NCBI RefSeq assembly: GCF_030819275.1
Contig: NZ_JAUTBL010000001.1
Coordinates: forward strand, 310,001 to 374,000
Origin: Agrobacterium larrymoorei
GTDB taxonomy: Bacteria; Pseudomonadota; Alphaproteobacteria; Rhizobiales; Rhizobiaceae
DNA: 64,000 bases
Reading direction: 5' to 3'
The notes under the pieces were generated by a model. That model ran no database searches. It had not been told where the DNA came from and was given only the letters and a program-made list of their open reading frames with translations. Shown here one piece after another: positions 24,995-34,649 of the stretch (positions are counted from its first letter, which is position 1; the number at the start of each line of letters is the position of its first letter). Position numbers and translations under genes: made by a program.

Positions 24995-25336
24995 TCAATT
25001 GTAGTCACGCGACGCTAGCGTATTTTTGTGCGGCATATAAGCATTCTCGATTTCGTCAATACGCTCGTAGAGATCGAGCCAAGTTGGGTTCAACTCTTCT
25101 ATCAATCTCATCTTCCATTCCCGAAGATAGCGCTTCAACGATTTCTCGCGCTGGATGGCCAGAACGATGTTCGGATGGGTCTCAAACCAAACGAGATTCT
25201 TAGCCTGATACTTCTCCGTATAGCCCTTCCGAACCGCGTTTCGATGTTCCCACACACGCCCAGCCAAATCGCTCGTGACACCTGTGTAAATCACCCCGCG
25301 CGGCTTGTCGGACATCATGTAGACGAAGCCAACCAT
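24995..25336 (-). CDS. GIY-YIG nuclease-domain protein
   Basis: 113 residues from the ATG at 25336. The single-domain GIY-YIG fold is evident: VYMM (Tyr6) and IYTG (Tyr17), catalytic Arg27 in LAGRVWEHR, and QREKSLK (Glu64, the candidate metal ligand) before a WLDLYE tail. Small stand-alone members (UPF0213-like) are common in alphaproteobacteria and their role is unclear. The frame could extend to 25,369 inside the adjacent repeat, but the family start is Met at 25,336. Flanked by inverted repeats within the suf operon. Confidence 0.88.
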   Translation of the reverse strand: MVGFVYMMSDKPRGVIYTGVTSDLAGRVWEHRNAVRKGYTEKYQAKNLVWFETHPNIVLAIQREKSLKRYLREWKMRLIEELNPTWLDLYERIDEIENAYMPHKNTLASRDYN

Positions 25337-25355
25337 TCCAACATCCGCACCAGCA

Positions 25356-25383
25356 GATCCTCGGGACAAGCCCGAGGATGACG
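25356..25383 (-). repeat. 28-bp palindromic repeat, copy 2 (inverted)
   Basis: Inverted copy of the 24960 repeat with one mismatch (CTTGTCCC for CCTGTCCC), ending 7 bases before the sufB stop codon. Confidence 0.9.
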
Positions 25384-25390
25384 TTCTAAA

Positions 25391-26860
<1,470 letters not shown>

Positions 26861-27061
26861 TGTCGTTCTCCAATCTCGCCGGATACAAGGTCCGGTGGCT
26901 TGTCAACGTATCAAGACGGAACCCCCGCCTTCATTCGCGCTTCACATAAATGCGAGAGCCATTTGAGGCCAGCGCTTTCATGCGTTTATTTAAGAGCGGG
27001 TTGGCGTTTTTCCCACCGCACCGCAAGCGAAATTTTGACATTTCGCAGTTTATTACAGCTC

Positions 27062-28231
27062 TCAGGCTGCCTGACCGGACAGCTTGCGCCGTCCTGCAAT
27101 CTTGCCAAAAGCGTGAACCGCCTTGTCGATATCGTCTTCTCTGGTCGCGTACCCAAGCGAAATGCGAAGAGCGCCAAGTTTCGGATCCTGCCCCATGGCC
27201 GTCAGCACATGGCTCTCCCCGACTTTGCCGGAAGAGCAGGCCGAACCGGCTGAGAGAGCGACACCTTCGATATCGAATGCGATCTGCCCCGTTTCCGACT
27301 TCAACCCCGGAAGCGTGAAGAAAGTCGTGTTTCCGACACGCGCGACGTCGCTGCCGTGGATAATCACGTCCGGCGCAGAAACGCGCATACCATCTTCCAA
27401 CCGCGCCCGCAAAGACGCCAAACGCGCGCTTTCCGCTTCTTGCATCCGCGAGGCTTCTCTCGCAGCCACGCCAAAACCTAGGATAGCATGCGTATTCTCG
27501 GTGCCTGAACGATGACCCTTTTCCTGCCCGCCACCATGGATCAGCGGCAGAGGCATCATCACTTCCCCACGTGAAATCAGCGCGCCAACGCCCTTAGGGC
27601 CGCCGATCTTGTGTGACGACACGATGAGGAAATCCGCCTCCAACGCTGCGAGATCCACGGGGATGCGGCCAACCGCCTGGACAGCATCGACCACGAGCAA
27701 ACCACCGGCAGCATGAACGAGCCGCGCTGCGTCTTTCACCGGCTGTATGATTCCAGTCTCATTATTGACCAGCATCAACGCCACCATTGGCAAACCGGAT
27801 GCTCGGTCGTGCTGCGAAAGCAGGCTTTCCAACGCTTCAATATCGACGAGCCCCCGATCCGTCACAGGAACTTCCGTGACCGCGGACCGGTTGAACCGTC
27901 CGCCTTCGCGGATAGCGGGATGCTCGATAGCAGATACGTAGAGATGACTAATATTTAGGGGTGCACGGCCCATTTTAAAGTGCGCGCACAGTACAAGATT
28001 TGCAGCTTCCGTCGCGCCACTGGTGAAAACCACGTGGGACGCCTCGGCACCGACCAGCGCTGCCACATCCCGACGCGCAGCCTCGACAGCCGCGCGCACG
28101 GCCCGACCTTCTTTATGAACGGATGATGGATTACCGGAGAGATCGAGAGCAGAAACAAGCGCATCGCGGACTGCTGGCAGCAAAGGTGCTGTCGCATTCC
28201 AGTCCAGATATGTGCGCTCCGCTGTGCCCAT
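27062..28231 (-). CDS. Cysteine desulfurase, IscS/NifS class
   Basis: 389 residues. PLP-lysine motif SSHKIGGPKGVGAL and the group I active-site loop SAGSACSSGKVGES, with the mobile cysteine. This is a second, distinct desulfurase next to sufS; the order desulfurase-sufB-sufC-sufD-sufS is usual in Rhizobiaceae. Supplies sulfur for Fe-S clusters and perhaps thiolation. The likely iron-responsive site lies 110 bases upstream. Confidence 0.93.
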   Translation of the reverse strand: MGTAERTYLDWNATAPLLPAVRDALVSALDLSGNPSSVHKEGRAVRAAVEAARRDVAALVGAEASHVVFTSGATEAANLVLCAHFKMGRAPLNISHLYVSAIEHPAIREGGRFNRSAVTEVPVTDRGLVDIEALESLLSQHDRASGLPMVALMLVNNETGIIQPVKDAARLVHAAGGLLVVDAVQAVGRIPVDLAALEADFLIVSSHKIGGPKGVGALISRGEVMMPLPLIHGGGQEKGHRSGTENTHAILGFGVAAREASRMQEAESARLASLRARLEDGMRVSAPDVIIHGSDVARVGNTTFFTLPGLKSETGQIAFDIEGVALSAGSACSSGKVGESHVLTAMGQDPKLGALRISLGYATREDDIDKAVHAFGKIAGRRKLSGQAA

Positions 28232-28340
28232 GGCGCAAATCGTGCCTTTATCCCGATCATTCGCGCTTTAGAGCGCATTTTCCTTGAAATTTCCGTCACC
28301 CTTGCCTTATGACACCACCAACAGCGCCACGGAACGCAAG

Positions 28341-28370
28341 TTTCGAACAGTTCTAAACTAGGTTTTAGAA
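28341..28370. promoter_or_regulatory. Irr-box-like (ICE) inverted repeat
   Basis: TTTCGAACAGTTCTAAA (28341-28357) differs in one base from the rhizobial iron-control element TTTAGAA-N3-TTCTAAA as I recall it, and a further half-site TTTTAGAA follows at 28363-28370. It lies between the divergent desulfurase/suf genes and the hydrolase gene. Irr or a related regulator probably adjusts suf expression to iron. Confidence 0.55.
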
Positions 28371-28442
28371 AAGCTGACCATCCACGTCAAGTCTTCTTGC
28401 ACGGGGAAAGCGTCAGAAACATAAAAACCGACCGGAGTACCT

Positions 28443-29120
28443 ATGCCTGAAGTCATTTTCAACGGCCCCGCAGGTCGTCTCGAAGGCCGCTACCAGCCCT
28501 CCAAGGAAAAAAGCGCCCCGATCGCCATCATTCTTCATCCGCATCCGCAGTTCGGCGGCACGATGAACAACCAGATCGTCTACCAACTCTTCTATATGTT
28601 CCAGAAGCGCGGTTTTACGACCCTGCGCTTCAACTTCCGCTCCATCGGCCGCAGCCAGGGCGAATTCGACCACGGTGCTGGCGAGTTGTCGGACGCAGCG
28701 TCCGCACTCGACTGGGTACAGAGCCTGCATCCCGATTCCAAAAGCTGTTGGGTCGCCGGCTACTCTTTTGGTTCGTGGATCGGCATGCAGCTTCTGATGC
28801 GCCGTCCGGAAATCGAAGGCTTCATGTCGATTGCGCCGCAGCCGAACACCTATGATTTCTCCTTCCTCGCCCCCTGCCCGTCATCCGGCTTGATCATCAA
28901 TGGCGATGCCGACAAGGTTGCACCGGAAAAGGACGTCAACGGCCTGGTGGAAAAGCTGAAGACCCAGAAGGGTATTCTGATCACCCACCGCACCGTACCG
29001 GGCGCAAACCACTTCTTCAGCGGCAAGGTGGACGAATTGATGAACGAATGCGGCGACTATCTCGACCGTCGCCTGAATGGCGAATTGGTCCCGGAGCCAG
29101 CGGCCAAGCGCATTCGCTAA
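28443..29120 (+). CDS. Alpha/beta hydrolase of the YsgR/DUF-type family
   Basis: 225 residues. The HPHPQFGGTMNN oxyanion region, nucleophile elbow GYSFGSW, and a C-terminal GANHFF histidine are characteristic of a small conserved cytoplasmic alpha/beta hydrolase family widespread in proteobacteria. Substrate is unknown. Divergent from the suf cluster; ends with a strong terminator. Confidence 0.85.
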   Translation: MPEVIFNGPAGRLEGRYQPSKEKSAPIAIILHPHPQFGGTMNNQIVYQLFYMFQKRGFTTLRFNFRSIGRSQGEFDHGAGELSDAASALDWVQSLHPDSKSCWVAGYSFGSWIGMQLLMRRPEIEGFMSIAPQPNTYDFSFLAPCPSSGLIINGDADKVAPEKDVNGLVEKLKTQKGILITHRTVPGANHFFSGKVDELMNECGDYLDRRLNGELVPEPAAKRIR

Positions 29121-29140
29121 ACCTCGATAAGCCCCTCAGA

Positions 29141-29167
29141 ACCGCCGGCCCTCCGGCGGTTTTTTTG
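29141..29167 (+). terminator. Rho-independent terminator
   Basis: ACCGCCGG (29141-29148) pairs with CCGGCGGT (29153-29160), followed by seven T. Confidence 0.9.
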
Positions 29168-29299
29168 TTCTGATGGCTACGTGCCCGCTGTCAACATTCG
29201 CGGCCCAAGCGGGTGTAATTTTCCAAAAACAATGATAAAGCCGCTGCCGTTCACTGAAATGCAGTGAAGGTCACGACTAATCCCAGAAAGAAAAAGGTT

Positions 29300-30553
29300 A
29301 TGTCCAGGTTCAAGTCCGATTTCCTCCGCACGCTCGATGAGCGCGGCTTCATTCACCAGATCTCCGATGAGGCAGGTCTCGACGAACTGTTCGCCAAGGA
29401 AACCGTGACCGCCTATATCGGCTATGACCCAACCGCGCCTAGCCTTCACGCAGGAAGCCTCATTCAGATCATGATGCTGCACTGGATGCAGAAGACAGGC
29501 CATCAGCCGATTTCGCTGATGGGCGGCGGCACTGGCATGGTGGGCGATCCGTCTTTCAAGGACGAAGCGCGTCAGTTGATGACCATCGATACGATCGAGA
29601 GCAATATCGCCTCGATCAAGCGGGTGTTTTCGAACTACCTCGACTACGATCGCGCGGATAAGCCAGCCTTGATGATCAACAACGCCGACTGGCTGCGTGA
29701 CATCAACTATCTCGAGTTCCTGCGCGATGTCGGTCGGCATTTCTCGGTCAACCGCATGCTGTCCTTCGAGAGCGTCAAGACCCGCCTTGATCGCGAGCAG
29801 TCGTTGTCGTTCCTCGAATTCAACTACATGATCCTTCAGGCCTACGACTTCGTGGAACTGAACAAGCGCACCGGCTGCCGTCTGCAGATGGGTGGTTCGG
29901 ATCAGTGGGGCAACATCATCAACGGGATCGATCTTGGCCACCGCATGGGGACGCCGCAGCTTTACGCGCTGACCTCACCGCTCTTGACCACGTCCTCCGG
30001 CGCGAAGATGGGCAAGTCTGCCAATGGCGCTGTCTGGCTCAACCCCGACATGCTATCGGCCTACGACTTCTGGCAGTACTGGCGCAACACGGAAGATGCG
30101 GATGTTTCCCGCTTCCTCAAGCTCTACACCACGCTGCCCATGGACGAGATCGCTCGGCTCTCGGCGCTCGGCGGCTCGGAGATCAACGAGGTCAAGAAAA
30201 TCTTGGCGACCGAGATCACCGCCATGCTTCATGGTCGGGAAAACGCGGAACAGGCAGCCGAGACCGCTCGCAAGACGTTCGAGGAAGGTGCGCTTGCCGA
30301 TAACCTGCCATCGATCGAAGTGCCGAAGACAGAACTGGAAGCAGGCATCGGTCTCCTCTCGCTGATCGTGCGTGCCGGTCTTGCCGCGTCGAATGGCGAA
30401 GCCCGTCGTCACGTGCAGGGTGGTGCGGTGCGCATCAATGATGAGAGCGTCTCGGATGAGCGCAAGCTCATCGGCTCGGGTGAAGTGACGGCAGACGGCG
30501 TCATCAAGCTTTCGCTTGGCAAGAAGAAGCACATTCTGGTGCGCCCGGCTTAA
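29300..30553 (+). CDS. tyrS: Tyrosyl-tRNA synthetase
   Basis: 417 residues from the ATG at 29300 (family start [11 protein letters not shown]). HIGH-type motif PSLHAGSL, tyrosine-binding GGSDQWGNI and KMSKS-type GAKMGKS are present, with a C-terminal S4 RNA-binding domain. Charges tRNA-Tyr in the cytoplasm. Confidence 0.97.
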   Translation: MSRFKSDFLRTLDERGFIHQISDEAGLDELFAKETVTAYIGYDPTAPSLHAGSLIQIMMLHWMQKTGHQPISLMGGGTGMVGDPSFKDEARQLMTIDTIESNIASIKRVFSNYLDYDRADKPALMINNADWLRDINYLEFLRDVGRHFSVNRMLSFESVKTRLDREQSLSFLEFNYMILQAYDFVELNKRTGCRLQMGGSDQWGNIINGIDLGHRMGTPQLYALTSPLLTTSSGAKMGKSANGAVWLNPDMLSAYDFWQYWRNTEDADVSRFLKLYTTLPMDEIARLSALGGSEINEVKKILATEITAMLHGRENAEQAAETARKTFEEGALADNLPSIEVPKTELEAGIGLLSLIVRAGLAASNGEARRHVQGGAVRINDESVSDERKLIGSGEVTADGVIKLSLGKKKHILVRPA

Positions 30554-30568
30554 GCCGGTTGCCGAAGT

Positions 30569-30594
30569 CTGAGGGCCGCAAAAGTGGCCCTCAG
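30569..30594 (+). terminator. Hairpin after tyrS
   Basis: CTGAGGGCC (30569-30577) pairs with GGCCCTCAG (30586-30594); T-run weak. Lies between convergent genes. Confidence 0.55.
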
Positions 30595-30638
30595 ATCATT
30601 GCAGACCACACGGTCGTGCAGTCCTGAAATCTGATAAC

Positions 30639-31181
30639 TCAAAACTCTGGAAACTCGAGCTTCGAGGTATCGTAGCCGAGTTCCTTTGCCTTCCTGACCA
30701 TCACCGCAAGCTTGGCTTTAGATGGAACGGAGCGAGAGTAAATCCACAGGTTCTCCATATCCGGCGTTGCGCTGATGAACCACGTCTTGTCCGGCGAATT
30801 GTAAAGCACCCAGTAATTGAAGGTGATGAAGAGCGGATAGCGAACCCGCATCTTGGCCATAGTCGTCTTCGCGTCCGTCACCGTGCCAATACCCTCGACG
30901 GTCTTGAGCTTGCCAGTCGGTGAGCCTCCGCGGCACCCATCCTCGACCAGCACCTGACCCGGCGCAGAGCCGGGTTTGTAGATCGAATAGCCAGCAACGC
31001 AGCCATCGGTGAGCCACATGGGCGTTCTGCCGATTTCGAGCCACTTCCCGCGGTAGTGCGACAGGTCGGTCTGAGCGACTGTTGGCTTTTTCGCCGTCTC
31101 GGCCTGCGCAGGGGAAAGGAAGCTGATGCCCAAGGCGCATGAGACGAGGCCTGCGCTGGCCCATCGAAGCAATGTGTGCAT
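30639..31181 (-). CDS. Secreted lipocalin-family protein
   Basis: 180 residues from the ATG at 31181 (GGAG upstream). A signal peptide of about 27 residues ends in SPAQA. The lipocalin signature YRGKWLEIGRTPMW and central strands follow. Related to bacterial Blc, but without a lipobox cysteine, so it is probably soluble in the periplasm; it would bind small hydrophobic or lipid ligands. Confidence 0.8.
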   Translation of the reverse strand: MHTLLRWASAGLVSCALGISFLSPAQAETAKKPTVAQTDLSHYRGKWLEIGRTPMWLTDGCVAGYSIYKPGSAPGQVLVEDGCRGGSPTGKLKTVEGIGTVTDAKTTMAKMRVRYPLFITFNYWVLYNSPDKTWFISATPDMENLWIYSRSVPSKAKLAVMVRKAKELGYDTSKLEFPEF

Positions 31182-31256
31182 GCTGATTCTCCGCAAAAGT
31201 GTCGCAGGAAACGCTCGCTTGACAGACCGGTTGCATCAACAAGATGGTGAGGAAGA

Positions 31257-31700
31257 TCAGGACGCGGTTGCACGCCCATCCGGATACTCCGCCGGTCCCT
31301 TCACCTCCAGCAAGTTGCCGAAGGGATCGTGGATATAGAAGGAATGTCCCATACCACGTGCGCCGCCATGCATTGCCTCACGCTGGATGGTCACGCCATG
31401 ATGTTCGAGATGCGCTCGCAAGGCATTATGCTCGAACGGGCCGGTCGCGATGCAGATATGGTCGACGTTGCGCCCACCGGCCACCGGCGGCGCGGCCTTT
31501 TGGCCGCCTGGATGAGTGATGTCCCACAGCACAATCAACGACGCGCCGCACCACACCTGCTCCATGCCGAGCGCCGGGTAGGAATAGCCCGGTCGGCAAC
31601 CCAGAACCTCACGGTAAAAGGCGAGCGCCTTTTCCATGTCGTCGATGAGCAGGACGACATGATCTATTCCCACAAGCGAAAACGGCACATTCGATGTCAC
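31257..31700 (-). CDS. VOC-superfamily protein (glyoxalase-fold)
   Basis: 147 residues. Single vicinal-oxygen-chelate domain with GIDHVVLLIDDMEKALAFY at the start, VDHICI midway and FYIHDPFGNLLEV at the end; the metal ligands His and Glu are in place. Could be a lyase, dioxygenase or resistance protein of this fold; substrate not predictable. Confidence 0.85.
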   Translation of the reverse strand: MTSNVPFSLVGIDHVVLLIDDMEKALAFYREVLGCRPGYSYPALGMEQVWCGASLIVLWDITHPGGQKAAPPVAGGRNVDHICIATGPFEHNALRAHLEHHGVTIQREAMHGGARGMGHSFYIHDPFGNLLEVKGPAEYPDGRATAS

Positions 31701-31772
31701 GAAATCCTCCCAGAATGACGGTCACAACCATCATGCAATTGAGACCGGGGTCAACTGCAAAACCTATCGGGC

Positions 31773-32348
31773 CTATTTCAGGAGAAGACTGGACAGAAGC
31801 TCGCCGACCGCGATGTCGTGACCAATCTCTATTTTTGGCAAAGAAAGCCGCGACACCTCGCGATCGATGAAGCGATTGAACGCGATGGCACGTTGAGAGA
31901 ACTTGTCGATCAGAAACCGTGCATCAGGTTCGCGGCAATCGTAATCGCTCTCTGCCTTGATCCGCCGCTCCAGCAGCCCCTCGACAGTCACGAGCCAGGT
32001 CGCCTGTACACGCTGCATGTCCAACTGCGCAACCAGTTCCGGCAAAAGCGCGGAACCTTCAAGAACAAGATGTTCGCCACTCTCGATCAGCGGCAGCACC
32101 AAGGGGCTCCAAATGGAACGATAATGGGCGAGAACAGATTGCATCATCTCATCCAGCCCCAAATCGCGATAATGTTCGACGACATGCGGTGGCGGTTGCT
32201 CAGGCGCATGGCGCCAAGGCCACCCGGGATGCTTCGCCAGACTGTCGGTCGAAATGCAACGACAATTGAGATAATTCGTAGCGGCAGCGGCCAGCGTCGT
32301 TTTTCCGGCGTGGGATGGTCCGCCGATAAGAAACAATCGGGCAATCAT
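31773..32348 (-). CDS. P-loop NTPase or kinase-like protein
   Basis: 191 residues. Walker A GGPSHAGKTTL at the start and a typical LVLEGSALLPEL strand midway, in the layout of small nucleoside/adenylate-like kinases. I do not know the substrate. Confidence 0.75.
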   Translation of the reverse strand: MIARLFLIGGPSHAGKTTLAAAATNYLNCRCISTDSLAKHPGWPWRHAPEQPPPHVVEHYRDLGLDEMMQSVLAHYRSIWSPLVLPLIESGEHLVLEGSALLPELVAQLDMQRVQATWLVTVEGLLERRIKAESDYDCREPDARFLIDKFSQRAIAFNRFIDREVSRLSLPKIEIGHDIAVGELLSSLLLK

Positions 32349-32437
32349 GCGCGTCCTCGTGCTATTCTTGCAGGCGGCAGAACGCGCTACGAGTAGACAT
32401 CGTCAGAGGCTATTTTATGGGAGAGTATAAAGCCAAG

Positions 32438-32512
32438 TGGCACGCCCTAGGGGAGTCGAACCCCTCTTTTCAGAATGAAAATCTGACGTCCTAACCGATA
32501 GACGAAGGGCGC
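32438..32512 (-). tRNA. tRNA-Glu (TTC)
   Basis: 75-base cloverleaf with acceptor GCGCCCT/AGGGCGT, anticodon loop TTTTCAT giving anticodon TTC, T-arm GGGGTTCGACTCCCC and encoded CCA. Confidence 0.95.
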
Positions 32513-32659
32513 GTGCGCTTGGTTTGTGGCGCCCTTATAGTCAGAGCTTTTCCATACCGCAAGCGGTAAAATGCACGATTTGACAAAAAAATGACATCGC
32601 CACCGCAAAGCCCTGGAAAACAAGGATTGCCTATTCAAAACAAAAGCTTGTTCGACACC

Positions 32660-32700
32660 AAAAAGCCCGCTGCACCGGTTGGGACGGGTGCTGCGGGCTT
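32660..32700 (-). terminator. Terminator after DUF1127 gene
   Basis: On the minus strand AAGCCCGCAGCACC pairs with GGTGCAGCGGGCTT (one mismatch) and is followed by TTT. It sits 35 bases after the DUF1127 stop. Confidence 0.75.
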
Positions 32701-32734
32701 CTCATCTCGACGCTTCCACATCGAGAAGCTGTAC

Positions 32735-33028
32735 TCAAAGCGAGCGCGTCCAGCTCGATAGAAGCGCCTTGCGCGACTCCTGATCGGCTTCTGCACGCGA
32801 CAGGCCGATATCGACGAGCTGTTCAGGAGACAGATCGTAAAGGCTGAGGCGACTTTGTCGTTTGACATGCCAGAACGACATCCGCCGGAACACGCGCGTG
32901 AAAAAGCTTGGCGCTTCAATCGGCGCAAATGGCTTGGCGGGCGTCATCCGATCACGGACGAACGTCGTCACCTCTGACTCGATGCCACCCTGTTCCGCTA
33001 TTGCTAGATATTCTTCCATCCTGCGCAT
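32735..33028 (-). CDS. DUF1127 protein
   Basis: 97 residues from the ATG at 33028. The C-terminal half is the DUF1127 motif (RLSLYDLSPEQLVDIGLSRAEAD); the N-terminal half is an extra region with no match. DUF1127 proteins in Agrobacterium affect RNA, phosphate and carbon metabolism; small versions are commonest. Divergent from the MocR regulator with a 94-base shared promoter region. Confidence 0.85.
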   Translation of the reverse strand: MRRMEEYLAIAEQGGIESEVTTFVRDRMTPAKPFAPIEAPSFFTRVFRRMSFWHVKRQSRLSLYDLSPEQLVDIGLSRAEADQESRKALLSSWTRSL

Positions 33029-33102
33029 GATTGTACCTGCCTGGCGCTCTGCCCTTCCGTTTGATCTTCGGTGCAATCAATACAATTGACAGATTAACGG
33101 GT

Positions 33103-33118
33103 ACAATGCATATATTGT
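33103..33118. promoter_or_regulatory. Palindrome at MocR promoter
   Basis: ACAATGCATATATTGT is an inverted repeat five bases before the regulator's ATG. GGTACAAT, its left edge, also occurs inverted at 33,031-33,038 beside the DUF1127 start. Candidate autoregulatory operator. Confidence 0.5.
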
Positions 33119-33122
33119 CACC

Positions 33123-34535
33123 ATGACAAATTGGCTTCCAAACCTCGCAGACGGCTCCGGCCCGATTTATATTCGCCTTGCCGATCATATCGAATCAGCG
33201 ATTGAAGATGGCGTTCTGGCTCCCGGCACAAAATTGCCGCCGCAACGAAATCTCGCCTATGACCTTGGTGTGACGATCGGCACGATCAGTCGTGCTTACT
33301 CCCTCATCCACGAACGCGGTCTCGTCAGCGGTGAGGTAGGCCGCGGAACCTACGTCAATGATCGAAAGCCCGGGGAAGCGACACAGAGGGCTGTCGAAAG
33401 CCCCTTCGGCGGAACCAGAGTATCGATGGCAGCGCCCGGCCAGATCTCCTTCAATGGCACCGCTGCACCAGACAATGGTCAGCAAGGAATTATTGCCGAC
33501 CACGTGACTGAGATCGTCAAGGACAAGCCCTCGGAGATCATGGATTACACACGTGCTTTCCCATCGTTCTGGACGGAAGCCGGTGCCCGATGGCTGTCTC
33601 ATCAAGGATGGTCTCCGAAGCCTGAAAATATCGTCACGACGCTTGGCGCCCATGCGGGTGTGATGAGCATCATCACCGCCATGACTGCGCCTGGTGACCG
33701 CATCGTCTTCGAACCCGTCACCTATTCGCAGATCAGCCGTGCGGCATCCCTTTCCGGCCGCCGTATCTCGATTGTGGATATTGATGCCGACGGCATCATC
33801 CCGGACGAGTTCGAAAGGATCTGCGCACAGCAGCATCCAAAGATCGTCTTTCTGATGCCTGCGGGTCAAAACCCGACCTGCTCGACACTTCCGCTTGAAC
33901 GCCGCAAAGCGATCGTCGAGATCGCGCACCGATACAATGTCTGGATTGTCGAGGACAATCTCTATGGTGCGATGACAGGGAACGAGCTTCCCTTGATCGC
34001 TGAGCTCGCACCAGACAGAACATTCCTGGTCAATGGACTTTCCAAATCTGTCAGCGCCGGCTTACGGGGCGGCTGGGTGGCTTGTCCGCCCAACTTCGTC
34101 ACACGCATTCGTGTCGCCCACAAGATGATGACCGGCGGCATCCCCTTCCTGATGGCGGAGCTTTCCGCCCGGCTGGTGATCAGCGGCGATGCCGATGTCA
34201 TCCGCAAGGGATGTATCGACGAGATCGACGCGCGACGAGGCATCGTCAGTGAAACCTTGAAGGGCGTGGAGTTCAATAGCGCGCCGGGCATTGCTTTCGT
34301 CTGGGTGAAACTCCCCGAACCCTGGCTTTCCGGCACGTTTCGCAACGCGGCAATGAACGAGAATGTCCTCATTGATGATGAAGACGAGTTCAAGCCGGCC
34401 CGGACGGACAGAATCTTCCATCGTGTGCGGGTGAGCTTTTCGCTGCCCAAAACCCATGACGAGTTGAAACGCGGGCTCAGCGTTCTAAGACGGCTCCTCG
34501 ACAACGGTTCTGCCGGCTACGACAGCATCGAGTAA
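33123..34535 (+). CDS. MocR-type (GntR-aminotransferase) regulator
   Basis: 470 residues. N-terminal winged-helix GntR domain (about 15-80; KLPPQRNLAYDLGVTIGTISRAY) joined to a fold-type I aminotransferase domain with NGLSKSVSAGLRGGW holding the PLP-lysine and MPAGQNPTCSTL. Such proteins use PLP or amino acid ligands to control vitamin B6, GABA or taurine genes. The target here may be the divergent DUF1127 gene or itself; ligand unknown. Confidence 0.93.
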   Translation: MTNWLPNLADGSGPIYIRLADHIESAIEDGVLAPGTKLPPQRNLAYDLGVTIGTISRAYSLIHERGLVSGEVGRGTYVNDRKPGEATQRAVESPFGGTRVSMAAPGQISFNGTAAPDNGQQGIIADHVTEIVKDKPSEIMDYTRAFPSFWTEAGARWLSHQGWSPKPENIVTTLGAHAGVMSIITAMTAPGDRIVFEPVTYSQISRAASLSGRRISIVDIDADGIIPDEFERICAQQHPKIVFLMPAGQNPTCSTLPLERRKAIVEIAHRYNVWIVEDNLYGAMTGNELPLIAELAPDRTFLVNGLSKSVSAGLRGGWVACPPNFVTRIRVAHKMMTGGIPFLMAELSARLVISGDADVIRKGCIDEIDARRGIVSETLKGVEFNSAPGIAFVWVKLPEPWLSGTFRNAAMNENVLIDDEDEFKPARTDRIFHRVRVSFSLPKTHDELKRGLSVLRRLLDNGSAGYDSIE

Positions 34536-34649
34536 AGGTGCGCAAGACGCTGAATTGAAGGCTCGCAAAGGCATTTTCCTGTCGCAAGAGCGCATGTCTT
34601 AGGGTAAAGAACCGGAAATTCCCGTACCGGCTCGAACCCCGTGAGACCT

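Larger units (their letters stand above)
24960..25383. mobile_element. GIY-YIG gene bounded by inverted palindromic repeats
   Basis: A 424-bp unit: a 28-bp repeat, 7 bases, a 342-base GIY-YIG gene, 19 bases, and the same repeat inverted. It starts 7 bases after the sufB stop and interrupts the normal close sufB-sufC spacing. No target duplication is visible. The layout suggests a small mobile unit comparable in logic to REP/RAYT elements; mobility is inferred, not shown. Confidence 0.55.
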
